Assembly: GCF_042684585.1 (NCBI RefSeq)
Contig: NZ_JBHULS010000002.1
Span: 372,001 to 436,000 of the forward strand
Direction: 5' to 3'
DNA from: Algorimicrobium sediminis
GTDB taxonomy: Bacteria; Bacteroidota; Bacteroidia; Flavobacteriales; Flavobacteriaceae
Length of the DNA stretch: 64,000 bases
The translations under genes and the position numbers were made by a program. Within the stretch, counting starts at the first letter, position 1. Every line of letters begins with the position of its first letter. A model generated the notes under the pieces. That model worked only from the letters and a program-made list of their open reading frames with translations. It ran no database searches and was not told where the DNA came from. Shown here one piece after another: positions 44,356 to 53,539 of the stretch.

Positions 44356-45807
44356 TTAGCAACTCTTAAAATTAGCATCTGTAATTTCCGTAACACGCAA
44401 GGTATTTACCATCCCTTTGTCTTGAATGGGCATGGCTGCTAAACTAACTAGCATATCGCCAGCTTCCAAATAACCTTTTTGGCAAGCAATGGTATTAACA
44501 TCCTCAATGGTTTCATCGGTACTTACAAATTTATCGTAAAAGAACGCTTTTACACCCCAAAGCAAATTAAGTTGGGTTAAAATACGGCGGTTAGAGGTAA
44601 ACACTAAAATATGTGCTTTTGGGCGCCAGGCGGAAATTTGAAATGCCGTATAACCACTATTGGTTAAAGTTGAAATAGCTTTAGCATCAATTTCGTTTGC
44701 CATATTGGCGGCGTGGTAGCAAATAGATTTTGTAATAAACCGTTTGGTACGAATATGAGGCGGCAACTGTGGTACCTTAATTAAGCTGGAATGTTCCACG
44801 CTTTTAATAATATTGGACATTTGTGTAATAACCTGAACTGGATATTGCCCCACCGATGTTTCGCCCGAAAGCATTACCGCATCGGCACCATCCATAACAG
44901 AATTGGCTACATCATTTACCTCGGCACGTGTTGGTGTTAAACTGGAAATCATGGTTTCCATCATTTGGGTTGCAATAATTACTGGAATACGCGCTTGCTT
45001 GGCGCGTAGCACCAATTTTTTTTGAATAAGCGGTACTTCTTCTGCTGGAATTTCCACCCCTAAATCGCCTCGCGCCACCATTAAGCCATCGCAGTGCGCT
45101 ACAATTTTATCGATATTTTCAACGGCTTCAGGCTTTTCAATTTTAGCAATAATTGGAATTTTATGGTCGCTGTGTTTATTAATAAGTGCCTCCAGTTGCA
45201 TTAAATCTTCGGCATGTCGGACAAAGGAAAGTGCAAACCAATCTACTTCCTGCTTTATAGCAAAAATGGCATCCTCAATATCTTTGTCAGTTAAAGCTGG
45301 TTGCGAAATATTCGTGTTTGGCAAATTAACCCCTTTTTTGGAGCGCAATGGGCCACCTTGAATAACGCGTGCTTTAACCTCCGTTGTTTTATTGGTTGCT
45401 ACCACTTCAAAAATAAGTTTTCCATCGTCCAAAAGTATGCGCTCGCCTGGTTTGGCATCCTGTGGAAACTTCTCGTAAGTCATATAAACACGGTCTTTGG
45501 TACCTTCAAAACGCTTGCCAGTGGCAAAAATAATTTCGTCGCCTTGGTTTACAATAACTTCGCCTTTCATGGTACCCACACGCAGTTTAGGACCTTGTAA
45601 ATCGGCTAAAATAGCGGCATTATACCCAAATTCTGCATTTAATTCGCGAATCATGGCTATGCGCGCTTCGACATCTTTATAATCGGCATGCGAAAAATTA
45701 ATACGAAACACGTTAACACCTTCTTCTAGCATGGCTTTTAAAACAGCTTTTGTACTAGTTGCCGGGCCTAATGTGGCTACAATTTTTGTTTTTTTTCTTT
45801 TTAACAT
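44356..45807 (-). CDS. pyk: Pyruvate kinase
   Basis: This 483-residue glycolytic enzyme makes ATP and pyruvate from PEP and ADP. KTKIVATLGPATS at the N-terminus, IPIIAKIEKPEAVENID (active-site Lys of the pyruvate-kinase signature), MVARGDLGVEIP and MMETMISSLTPTRAEVNDVANSVMDGADAVMLSGETSVG are all intact. The start overlaps the stop of the upstream IPExxxVDY gene by one base (TAATG). It is last in the acpP-fabF-rnc-IPExxxVDY-pyk operon, a conserved order in Bacteroidota. Confidence 0.97.
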   Translation of the reverse strand: MLKRKKTKIVATLGPATSTKAVLKAMLEEGVNVFRINFSHADYKDVEARIAMIRELNAEFGYNAAILADLQGPKLRVGTMKGEVIVNQGDEIIFATGKRFEGTKDRVYMTYEKFPQDAKPGERILLDDGKLIFEVVATNKTTEVKARVIQGGPLRSKKGVNLPNTNISQPALTDKDIEDAIFAIKQEVDWFALSFVRHAEDLMQLEALINKHSDHKIPIIAKIEKPEAVENIDKIVAHCDGLMVARGDLGVEIPAEEVPLIQKKLVLRAKQARIPVIIATQMMETMISSLTPTRAEVNDVANSVMDGADAVMLSGETSVGQYPVQVITQMSNIIKSVEHSSLIKVPQLPPHIRTKRFITKSICYHAANMANEIDAKAISTLTNSGYTAFQISAWRPKAHILVFTSNRRILTQLNLLWGVKAFFYDKFVSTDETIEDVNTIACQKGYLEAGDMLVSLAAMPIQDKGMVNTLRVTEITDANFKSC

Positions 45808-46286
45808 TAATAAAATATTAAATTGTTTTTAGATTTTAGTTCTGTGGGGTTTATGCTGTAAGCAGTTACCACGTTCGGAATATTTTGTAGGTTTTTAATA
45901 AACTGCTGTACGTTTTCTTCGCTACAGAGCTTATCGGATATTTTTAAAAAAAAATTCACTTTTTTATATTCCGGAATTAGGTAATAGGTTTTTGTTTCGG
46001 TAGCAGCCAAGCTAAACAGTGTATGGCTATTGGTAGCTGCTGCTTGCTCGGTACTACAAATGTTTGAAACCAAATGCCAGGTTACTAAATTAAGTGCGTC
46101 TGTCCATTCGTATATTTCGTAGGATTCGGGGTGTTTAAAGTCTAAATCCTCTTTTTGTCGCACTAACTGAAGTTGTAATTCTTTATTTAAAAAGTAGGCC
46201 AGCCGGTAACCTTCTAAATTGCTATGAATACCAATTAATGTGTAATTAATGGGTTCCTCAAAGTCATCCAAATTTAACTTTTGCAT
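45807..46286 (-). CDS. IPExxxVDY family protein
   Basis: I place the start at the ATG at 46286-46284; a TTG two codons upstream is in frame. The product is 159 residues with the family signature in YLIPEYKKVNFFLKI (IPE-YKK-VNF, so D is replaced by N). The family is restricted to Bacteroidota and almost always lies between rnc and pyk. The function is not known. Confidence 0.9.
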   Translation of the reverse strand: MQKLNLDDFEEPINYTLIGIHSNLEGYRLAYFLNKELQLQLVRQKEDLDFKHPESYEIYEWTDALNLVTWHLVSNICSTEQAAATNSHTLFSLAATETKTYYLIPEYKKVNFFLKISDKLCSEENVQQFIKNLQNIPNVVTAYSINPTELKSKNNLIFY

Positions 46287-46409
46287 AAACAAAGTTTTAA
46301 AAACGGCATGTAAAGATACTACTAAATACGCTTATAATTAGTGCCTTTAAGCTAAACTTAACATGAACATAACACAGGGCTTTTGCAACCTGGTTATTAG
46401 TTATTTTTA

Positions 46410-47150
46410 TTAGGTAAGTTTGGACATTTCTTTCTGAAATACAAAAAACGCGCGTTTGGCTGCTTTTTCTTCGGCTTTCTTTTTGGAAGTTGCGCGTGCT
46501 TTGGACACCACTTTATTATCGATAGCTAATTTTACTGAAAAATGCCGGGTGTTATCATTTCCGGTATCGTCGTAAATATTAAAATCGAAGGTGCGTTTTT
46601 CTTTTTGGCACCATTCAATAAGCAAGCTTTTATAGCTTATTACTTTTCCTTCTAATTGGGCTATATCTACATAGGGAATAATAACCTTTTTATAAATAAA
46701 TTTTTCGCAATATTTATAGCCTCTATCTAAAAATATGGCACCTACCAAGGCTTCAAATAAATTGCCGTAAATATTGTCGCCAAAATGGCCTTTCGGAATT
46801 TTGCTCGTTACTAAATCTATTAAGTTTAGGTCCTTTCCGAGTTCGTTTAAATGCTCGCGACTCACAATTTTAGAGCGCATTTTGGTTAAATAACCTTCAT
46901 CGCCACTGGGTACTTCAGAATATAAGTGCGACGCTATTACAGCACCTAGCATGGCATCGCCTAAAAACTCCAGGCGCTCGTAGTTAATAGGGTGTCCTTG
47001 CGCATCTTTTATATTCATGGAGCGGTGGGTAAATGCTTTCTTAAAAAAAGCAATATTTTTTGGTTTAAACCCCAATATTTCCTGAATACGCACAAAAAAA
47101 TTCCCGTCAGTTTTTGAACGGGAATTTAATATGTTTCGAATGTATTTCAT
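46410..47150 (-). CDS. rnc: Ribonuclease III
   Basis: This 246-residue dsRNA endonuclease has the catalytic signature ERLEFLGDAMLGAVI (about 59-73) and the second acidic residues in NLFEALVGAIFLDRG. A dsRNA-binding domain follows (about 166-246, SYKSLLIEWCQKEKRTFDF, ATSKKKAEEKAAKRAF). It lies 7 bp after fabF, in the operon with acpP. Confidence 0.95.
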   Translation of the reverse strand: MKYIRNILNSRSKTDGNFFVRIQEILGFKPKNIAFFKKAFTHRSMNIKDAQGHPINYERLEFLGDAMLGAVIASHLYSEVPSGDEGYLTKMRSKIVSREHLNELGKDLNLIDLVTSKIPKGHFGDNIYGNLFEALVGAIFLDRGYKYCEKFIYKKVIIPYVDIAQLEGKVISYKSLLIEWCQKEKRTFDFNIYDDTGNDNTRHFSVKLAIDNKVVSKARATSKKKAEEKAAKRAFFVFQKEMSKLT

Positions 47151-47157
47151 TCGTTTA

Positions 47158-48408
47158 TTAATCTATTTTCTTGAATAATACGCAAGCATTATGGCCACCA
47201 AAGCCAAACGTATTACTCATGGCAACTTTAACATCGCGCTTTTGTGCTTTATTAAGTGTTAAGTTTAGTTCTGGATCTATGGTATCATCTACCTCCTTAT
47301 GGTTTATGGTAGGCGGTACAATACCGTGTTCCATAGCTAAAATAGAAGCAATAGACTCTACAGCACCAGCGGCACCCAACAGGTGTCCTGTCATGGATTT
47401 GGTAGAGTTTATATTTATATTTTTAGCATGGCTACCAAACACTTCGGAAATTGCTTTTAGTTCGGCTACGTCGCCTAATGGTGTGGATGTTCCATGTGTG
47501 TTTATATGGTCCACATCTTCAGGTTTTAAACCGGCGTTTTCTAAACAATTTCTCATAACTGCAATAACTCCAAGCCCGTCTGGGTGTGGGGCTGTCATGT
47601 GGTAAGCGTCGGAGGATAAACCGCCACCAACAACTTCCGCATAAATTTTGGCTCCACGCGCTTTAGCATGCTCATAATCCTCTAGCACAATAGCTCCAGC
47701 ACCTTCGCCTAGTACAAAACCATCTCTGGTTGCGTCAAAAGGTCTTGAGGCTGTTTCTGGGCTATCGTTTCTGGTAGATAGCGCATGCATGGCGTTAAAA
47801 CCACCCATACCAGCAATAGTTACAGCTGCCTCGCTTCCACCGGTAACTACAACATCGCAATGACCTAAACGAATGTAGTTTAGCGCATCAATCATAGCAT
47901 TGGCAGAGGAAGCACACGCAGATACGGTTGTATAGTTAGGCCCCATAAAACCATGCTTAATGGAAATATTTCCTGGCGCAATATCTGCAATCATTTTTGG
48001 AATAAAAAACGGGTTAAATCGGGGTGTCCCATCGCCTTTGGCAAAATTTAACACCTCGTCTTGGAAGGTTTCCAAACCACCTATTCCCGCACCCCAAATA
48101 ACACCGACTCTTAATTTATTAACCGCATTTAGGTCCAGTTTAGAATCTGCAATAGCCTCATCCGATGCGACCATTGCATATTGTGTAAACCGATCCATTT
48201 TACGCGCTTCTTTTCTATCAAGAAAGTCGGTGGCTTTAAAGTTTTTTAATTCGCAAGCGAACTTTGTTTTGAACTTTTCAGTATCAAAATACGTTATAGG
48301 CGCTGCACCACTTTTGCCATTTATAAGTGCCTCCCAAAATTCATCTTTGGTGTTTCCTATAGGCGTAAGTGCTCCTAACCCAGTAACTACAACTCGCTTT
48401 AATTCCAT
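47158..48408 (-). CDS. fabF: Beta-ketoacyl-ACP synthase II
   Basis: This 416-residue condensing enzyme of fatty-acid elongation has the nucleophile C165 in TVSACASSAN, the catalytic His residues in NTHGTSTPLGD and STKSMTGHLLGAAG, and the C-terminal NTFGFGGHNACVLF. It starts 13 bp downstream of acpP. Confidence 0.97.
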   Translation of the reverse strand: MELKRVVVTGLGALTPIGNTKDEFWEALINGKSGAAPITYFDTEKFKTKFACELKNFKATDFLDRKEARKMDRFTQYAMVASDEAIADSKLDLNAVNKLRVGVIWGAGIGGLETFQDEVLNFAKGDGTPRFNPFFIPKMIADIAPGNISIKHGFMGPNYTTVSACASSANAMIDALNYIRLGHCDVVVTGGSEAAVTIAGMGGFNAMHALSTRNDSPETASRPFDATRDGFVLGEGAGAIVLEDYEHAKARGAKIYAEVVGGGLSSDAYHMTAPHPDGLGVIAVMRNCLENAGLKPEDVDHINTHGTSTPLGDVAELKAISEVFGSHAKNININSTKSMTGHLLGAAGAVESIASILAMEHGIVPPTINHKEVDDTIDPELNLTLNKAQKRDVKVAMSNTFGFGGHNACVLFKKID

Positions 48409-48421
48409 AAATTCTAATGAA

Positions 48422-48655
48422 TTATTTTGCTGATTCTATGTAAGAGATAGCTTGACCCACAGTTGCAATATTTTCTGCTTGATCGTCTGGAATTTGGATA
48501 TCGAATTCCTTTTCAAACTCCATAATTAATTCTACCGTGTCCAATGAATCTGCTCCCAAATCGTTTGTGAAGCTAGCTTCAGTTACAACTTCGTTTTCAT
48601 CAACACCCAATTTGTCTACGATAATCGCTTTTACTCTTGATGCAATGTCTGACAT
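48422..48655 (-). CDS. acpP: Acyl carrier protein
   Basis: This 77-residue acidic four-helix protein carries the phosphopantetheine attachment S37 in GADSLDTVELIMEFE. It is the first gene of the operon and diverges from purN. Confidence 0.97.
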   Translation of the reverse strand: MSDIASRVKAIIVDKLGVDENEVVTEASFTNDLGADSLDTVELIMEFEKEFDIQIPDDQAENIATVGQAISYIESAK

Positions 48656-48686
48656 AATCTTTTATTTTAAGTTTTAATTTAGTTGG

Positions 48687-48694
48687 CAAAAATA
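48687..48694 (-). promoter_or_regulatory. -7 element of the acpP operon
   Basis: On the minus strand these bases read TATTTTTG, an exact TAnnTTTG match, 32 bp upstream of the acpP ATG. A convincing -33 element was not seen at the usual spacing. Confidence 0.5.
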
Positions 48695-48840
48695 AAAATT
48701 TTATTCTTATTCCACACCTTTACCGTAAAAATGTGCTTGTAATTTACTAAAATTCCCGGAAGTAAATCCTATTTACCTTCTAATTGTTATTATTTATTCT
48801 TTTTTTTGTAGCCTACATTCTTTATTTGAAACCCGTTACT

Positions 48841-49410
48841 ATGAAACGTATTGTTATTTTTGCATCTGGTTCTGGATCTAATGCTGAAAACATTATTAAA
48901 TATTTTCAAAACAATGCCCATATAGCCGTTACACATGTTTTTAGCAATAAGGCGCAGGCGCCAGTTTTGCAGCGGGCTACCAATTTAAATGTGAGTGCTT
49001 TTTCATTTAACAGACAGGCTTTTTCAAAAACAGACGATGTTCTAAAAGTATTACAAAGTTTTCAACCAGACTTAATAGTTTTAGCAGGGTTTCTTTGGAA
49101 ATTCCCAGAGCATATTCTAGCGGCTTTTCCAAATAAGGTTATTAATATACATCCTGCGCTATTGCCAAAACACGGCGGAAAAGGCATGTATGGCATGCAC
49201 GTACACCAAGCGGTTGTGGCGCATAAAGACACGCAAACGGGCATTACCATTCATTATGTAAATGAACATTACGATGAGGGCGCTACCATTTTTCAGGCTA
49301 CTTGTCCGGTTTCAGAAATCGATACGGCGGAGACTGTTGCTAAAAAAATTCATGAATTAGAAATGACCCATTTCCCAAAAGTGCTCGCCGATTTGTTAGA
49401 CAATCAATAG
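48841..49410 (+). CDS. purN: Phosphoribosylglycinamide formyltransferase
   Basis: I chose the ATG at 48841, since MKRIVIFASGSGSNAENI is the canonical PurN start; a 19-codon hydrophobic upstream extension is probably untranslated. The 189-residue enzyme transfers a formyl group from 10-formyl-THF to GAR in purine synthesis. The catalytic region has HPALLPKHGGKGMYG (H and the GAR-binding loop) and IHYVNEHYDEGATIFQ with the conserved Asp. It begins the purN-rnhA-pfkB-purF run, in which the R-M island now sits. Confidence 0.95.
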   Translation: MKRIVIFASGSGSNAENIIKYFQNNAHIAVTHVFSNKAQAPVLQRATNLNVSAFSFNRQAFSKTDDVLKVLQSFQPDLIVLAGFLWKFPEHILAAFPNKVINIHPALLPKHGGKGMYGMHVHQAVVAHKDTQTGITIHYVNEHYDEGATIFQATCPVSEIDTAETVAKKIHELEMTHFPKVLADLLDNQ

Positions 49411-49459
49411 AGGCTGGCTTTTTTTGTATCTACCCTGCAAATCCGAATAGTAAAAACCA

Positions 49460-50101
49460 ATGGCTAAAAAAAAACAAAAATATTACACCGTTTGGAAGGG
49501 GCATAAAACCGGCGTTTTTGAAACTTGGAACGATTGTAAAGCACAAGTTAAGGATTACCAGGGTGCCGTTTACAAGGCTTTTGATAGTTTTGAAGCAGCC
49601 AAAAAAGCACTAAATAGCAATTACAAAGATTTTATTGGTAAGAAAACTGCTTTTAAAAGCAGCTTATCCGAAGTACAGCTAGCAAAAATAGGGCAGCCTA
49701 ACTATAACTCCATAGCCGTAGATGCCGCGTCCAGTGGCAACCCCGGCGTTATGGAATACCGCGGCGTAGATACGAAAACCAAAAAACAGCTATTTATACA
49801 AGGCCCTTTTGAAGAAGGAACCAACAATATAGGCGAGTTTTTAGCTATTGTACACGGTTTGGCTTTTTTAAAACAACATCATAGCAACCGCATAATTTAC
49901 ACCGATTCCAAGACGGCTATTAGTTGGGTAAAAAAGAAACGATGTAACACCAAATTGGTGCGCAGTGCTAAAAACAAAACACTATTTGAATTAGTGGACC
50001 GAGCTGTAGCTTGGCTAGAAAACAACAACTATACCACACCTATTGTAAAATGGGAAACCAAAGCTTGGGGCGAAATTCCTGCAGATTTTGGTCGGAAGTG
50101 A
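49460..50101 (+). CDS. rnhA: Ribonuclease H with viroplasmin-like N-terminal hybrid-binding domain
   Basis: This 213-residue protein has an N-terminal HBD/viroplasmin domain (YYTVWKGHKTGVFETWNDCKAQVKDYQGA, residues 8-36) and an RNase HI domain with the four acidic catalytic residues D88 (VDAASSG), E126 (NIGEF), D149 (YTDSKTA) and D209 (PADFGRK). It removes RNA from RNA-DNA hybrids. Its last 24 codons, including D209 and the stop, lie in the 79-bp sequence that recurs at 53714-53792, so the insertion left the gene whole. Confidence 0.93.
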   Translation: MAKKKQKYYTVWKGHKTGVFETWNDCKAQVKDYQGAVYKAFDSFEAAKKALNSNYKDFIGKKTAFKSSLSEVQLAKIGQPNYNSIAVDAASSGNPGVMEYRGVDTKTKKQLFIQGPFEEGTNNIGEFLAIVHGLAFLKQHHSNRIIYTDSKTAISWVKKKRCNTKLVRSAKNKTLFELVDRAVAWLENNNYTTPIVKWETKAWGEIPADFGRK

Positions 50102-50108
50102 GGGTGTG
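50030..50108 (+). repeat. 79-bp direct repeat, left copy (rnhA 3' end)
   Basis: These 79 bases are identical to 53714-53792. The copy holds the rnhA 3' end, its stop (50099-50101) and 7 bp beyond. The flanking bases differ immediately outside the repeat at both ends. Confidence 0.98.
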
Positions 50109-50144
50109 TTTAATAATTGTAATTTTTAGAGACAAACACAATAT

Positions 50145-51326
50145 TTACTTCAGCAAGTCATAACTTGCACTTGGCGGGAATAGTAACTCAATTCCTTTTG
50201 GTTTGATTTTAAACAACGGACCTTTTTCAACCACTCTCCCTTTTGAGTTTCGCTTAATTAAATGGTCAAGCGTTATGATACCTTGTTCAATTAACAAGTC
50301 AAATTGTGAGGTAATTGGCTTTTTTGTATGTTCTACTAGCTTATATTGAAAATGTTCCCGTTCATCAATCTTTATACTTTCGGCTTCTACCCAAAACGTT
50401 TCCTTATGTTTAGATTTTAATCGGTTATGAAGTTTGTCCAATGTCCAGACTACAAAATCTCCAACCTCTGGCTTGTCAGAGTTTTCAATCAGTTGCTTGA
50501 TGTCACTATCAATTCTTAAATTTAAGCCTTGTGAGTTTCTTGTAATTGCCGAAACTGTGCAATAAAGTTTAAAATCATCATCACGTTCATATCCAAAACT
50601 GTTAAGAATTTCAGCTGAACTTTTAAACTTACTCAATTTCCAATCTGGAACTTGTGCAAAAAGATTTTTTCGATTCGTTCTGCTGTTTCTAAACGATTTA
50701 AGTTCAATTCCTTTATAATCTGGTTGTTTTGAAGAGTTAATGGCAATTCCGAGTGCTGTTTCAAGTGTCCTACCTACTGAGGTGTCAGCATCAACCATTG
50801 AAGGAATTGGACCTGCATTTGCAATTTTTCTTAACATAGCTAAAAGCTCAAAAGCAACTTCATTTTCTGTCGAATTGATTGCATTAATTAATTCTTGAAA
50901 TGGATTTAGAACTGAAGAATAAATTAATTCCTTGATATCTAATTTCGTCAAGTTAAAAACTTGAAAATTATCGTTGTAAAAAGTGATTCCAACAATATCG
51001 TTAGGTTCAGCAACTTTTGTTAAACCATAAAACCAAATTCTTGGGTCTCCTTTTTTAGTTGAAGGACGATATAGAGATGCTTTTGATTTTATAATCTTAA
51101 AACCAGTATGAATAATTGCTGGAATCATTACTTTGCTCTCTGTACCTTGACTCTGCAATTCATAATCGTGAATTTTCTCACTTTTCAAATAATTACGAAC
51201 AGAACCAGTTGCATCCATTATGGATTTTTTTAATCCAGTTTCGGTTGGTTCAATTAAAGTAAGAGAAACTTGGTTTTTGGTCAGTAATTTTATTTTTTCT
51301 TGTTCTTCGTCTGTAAGTTTTCTCAC
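50145..51326 (-). CDS. MvaI/BcnI-family type II restriction endonuclease
   Basis: This 393-residue protein has a C-terminal part (about 180-393) that matches MvaI/BcnI-type nucleases: GRTLETALGIAINSS, then D203 and E208-L-K210 in PDYKGIELKSFR (the PD-(D/E)xK metal site) and FWVEAESI. Family members cut CC(A/T)GG or CC(C/G)GG sites, so a related CCNGG-type target is likely. The N-terminal 150 residues (with IVGITFYNDNFQVFNL) are an extra domain of unknown role. The start overlaps the methyltransferase stop by 4 bp, so it is made after the protective enzyme. Confidence 0.9.
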   Translation of the reverse strand: MRKLTDEEQEKIKLLTKNQVSLTLIEPTETGLKKSIMDATGSVRNYLKSEKIHDYELQSQGTESKVMIPAIIHTGFKIIKSKASLYRPSTKKGDPRIWFYGLTKVAEPNDIVGITFYNDNFQVFNLTKLDIKELIYSSVLNPFQELINAINSTENEVAFELLAMLRKIANAGPIPSMVDADTSVGRTLETALGIAINSSKQPDYKGIELKSFRNSRTNRKNLFAQVPDWKLSKFKSSAEILNSFGYERDDDFKLYCTVSAITRNSQGLNLRIDSDIKQLIENSDKPEVGDFVVWTLDKLHNRLKSKHKETFWVEAESIKIDEREHFQYKLVEHTKKPITSQFDLLIEQGIITLDHLIKRNSKGRVVEKGPLFKIKPKGIELLFPPSASYDLLK

Positions 51327-53530
51327 TTGATATGTTTTAAAATTTCACTTGCTACAGCTCTTGCTAATAAAGGTGGAACAGCGTTACCAACTAAAGTATA
51401 TTGTGGTACTTCCGTTTTTCTATTATTTCCACCTGTTGAGCGTTTCCCTTGAAATACAAAAGAGTCGTCAAAAGACTGTAAACGTGCCATTTCTCTAACT
51501 GTTAATGACCTTGGCGAATTGTAATGAATATAATCATCTGCAATTGTCATTATTGTAGAGCTTTGTTCATCTGGTTTTAAAACATTATAATTTCGCTTGT
51601 TTGTCGAAAGACCTAATTTTTCTAATTCTGGTTGCGCTTTTTTATAATCTCCATTTTTTAAAATAACTCCAAGTCTTTCAACAACAGTTTCGTTTTGATT
51701 ACTTGTTTTGTGATTATTGAGTATGTCGAAATATTTTTCTCCATTTTCAAGTGCTTCTGTATTCCTTACATAAAAAGGCTTTGTTTGAGGTTTGAAACGC
51801 TCAATTAACCTACCTTTTCTTGACCATTCTGCAAAAGATTTTCCACCTTTGGAAGTTGGCTTTCCATCAATTTTTCTTTTCTTTAATAATTTAGCCATTT
51901 TCTTTGCGGTTCCATTGTATTGAGTTGAAATATCAATCAATTCGTATCGGTGAGCTTCTTGATTGTTACCTACAAAATCTAAATCGTATAATGCTTCAAA
52001 AATAGTAACCTTTTCTTCTTCAGAAACGGTTGCAGGAATTTCAGAAATATATTTTTGGTCTTTACGACAACCAATGAAAAGCACTCTTTCTCTATTTTGT
52101 GGAACACCATAATTTGAGGCGTTAGCAACAAAAGGTTTTTCTATTTTGTAAAGTCTAATACTTTCAAGAATAGTTTCTAATTCCTTTTTCTGTGATTTAT
52201 TGCAATGCGATTTTAATATCTCTATTGACTCATCAAAAGAAATTGTATAGATTTTTAACGCAGTAATGATATCATCACAATCTTTTTTATAAGTATTTGG
52301 AACTTTTAAAATTTTGAAAGCGTTTTCAATTTTCGATATCACATTTTCTGAACTGATTTCTGTTAGGAAATCAGTAAAAGCATTTACAAAATTATCACTA
52401 TCAATATTGCAAAAGTCTTTTTCTTTTATAATATCGCGTTTAAGTTTTTCCCATTCTTTCGCTCGTGCTAAAAGGTTAAAACCGTGGCGAATTGTATTTA
52501 TATTCTCGTCCGTTTTACTGGTTTTATAATCTGCAATTTTTGGGGTTAGTTTTCTAAATCTATTTTCTACAAAATTGATAAAATCAGCTTTTCCGCTTTC
52601 TTTATCTTTTTCGAGTAACTTTTCAAGTTCAACACGTTTTATAATGCTGTCAAATAGAAAAGAATTTGATTCACCTCGTATCTTTTTAATAAACGATGTA
52701 AGTGAAGGAATCTCTTTGATGTCAACAATAGAATTGATTTCTTGAAGAATTAACTCTTTTATTTTGCCACCTTCCTTGGTCAAAATACCTTTTACATTTT
52801 CCATTACAAAGTATTTAGGCTGTAAAACCTTAATGACTTCCAAATAATGAGAGAATAAATCGTCTTTTTTGTCGAATTTCTTTCTTTTTCCTGCAAGGCT
52901 AAAACTTTGACAAGGTGGGCCACCACAAACAACGTCTATTTTTCGACCATCTATTTTTTCTAATAAATTGTCTAAAAAGTCTGGCTCAGTAATATCTTGT
53001 TTGAGAAATTTAGCATCTAAACCCAATTGATGATTGTAACGAACAACGTGGGTGAGTTCGCAGTTTTCGTTTATATCGTTAGCTACTACAAAATCAAAGA
53101 ATTTATTATTATGTTCAGCTTGTAAAAATCCCTCACTAAAACCACCAGCTCCTGCAAATAAATCTACAAAAGTGAATGGTTTTCCGTAAAGCGAAACCTG
53201 TTCTTTTACGATATTTACAATGCTATTTTCTTTATAATTTTCTATGTGTTCATTTAAAACGCTTTTAACTTCGTCTGGACTAAAAGTCTTTTTGTTGGAA
53301 TGGTGCAGAAGTTCGTCAGCTCTGTCTCTTAAAAAATCCAAATAATGATTGATTTCGTTTGATTCTACACTCAATCCAATTGCTTTCTGTTTTGATTTAT
53401 CGAACTTTTTCGGTTCTATTTTCTGCCCAGTTGAAACTTTAACCTGACTTCCGTTACAGTTTATTCGAAGATGAATTGGTGCAAACCCTTTTTTGTCAGG
53501 TTTGTCTAAATAAAAATTAATTGTTGCCAT
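51323..53530 (-). CDS. DNA (cytosine-5) methyltransferase with N-terminal recombinase arm-type DNA-binding domain
   Basis: This 735-residue protein has a C5-MTase core with motif I FVDLFAGAGGFSEGF (121-135), motif IV GGPPCQSF (nucleophile C207), motif VI ENV (E244), motif VIII QNRERV (Q478) and motif X VGNAVPPLLARAVASEI near the C-terminus. Residues 1-76 (INFYLDKPDKKGFAPIHLRI, GSQVKVSTGQKIEPKKFD and EINHYLDFLRDRADEL) look like the arm-site DNA-binding domain that opens Bacteroidota tyrosine recombinases. No recombinase catalytic domain is present. The E244-to-Q478 distance is about 190 residues longer than in M.HhaI-like enzymes, and the insert is highly charged and helical. The enzyme should protect the sites cut by the downstream nuclease. 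Confidence 0.93.
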   Translation of the reverse strand: MATINFYLDKPDKKGFAPIHLRINCNGSQVKVSTGQKIEPKKFDKSKQKAIGLSVESNEINHYLDFLRDRADELLHHSNKKTFSPDEVKSVLNEHIENYKENSIVNIVKEQVSLYGKPFTFVDLFAGAGGFSEGFLQAEHNNKFFDFVVANDINENCELTHVVRYNHQLGLDAKFLKQDITEPDFLDNLLEKIDGRKIDVVCGGPPCQSFSLAGKRKKFDKKDDLFSHYLEVIKVLQPKYFVMENVKGILTKEGGKIKELILQEINSIVDIKEIPSLTSFIKKIRGESNSFLFDSIIKRVELEKLLEKDKESGKADFINFVENRFRKLTPKIADYKTSKTDENINTIRHGFNLLARAKEWEKLKRDIIKEKDFCNIDSDNFVNAFTDFLTEISSENVISKIENAFKILKVPNTYKKDCDDIITALKIYTISFDESIEILKSHCNKSQKKELETILESIRLYKIEKPFVANASNYGVPQNRERVLFIGCRKDQKYISEIPATVSEEEKVTIFEALYDLDFVGNNQEAHRYELIDISTQYNGTAKKMAKLLKKRKIDGKPTSKGGKSFAEWSRKGRLIERFKPQTKPFYVRNTEALENGEKYFDILNNHKTSNQNETVVERLGVILKNGDYKKAQPELEKLGLSTNKRNYNVLKPDEQSSTIMTIADDYIHYNSPRSLTVREMARLQSFDDSFVFQGKRSTGGNNRKTEVPQYTLVGNAVPPLLARAVASEILKHIK

Positions 53531-53539
53531 AATTATTTG

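Noticed and set aside
48784..48840. Nineteen-residue hydrophobic extension of purN
   Set aside because: PurN is cytosolic and MKRIVIFASGSGSN is its usual N-terminus; the extension is AT-rich upstream sequence.
51323..53530. A tyrosine recombinase inside the R-M island
   Set aside because: Only the arm-type N-terminal domain is present; the rest is a C5 methyltransferase and no R-H-R-Y catalytic set was found.
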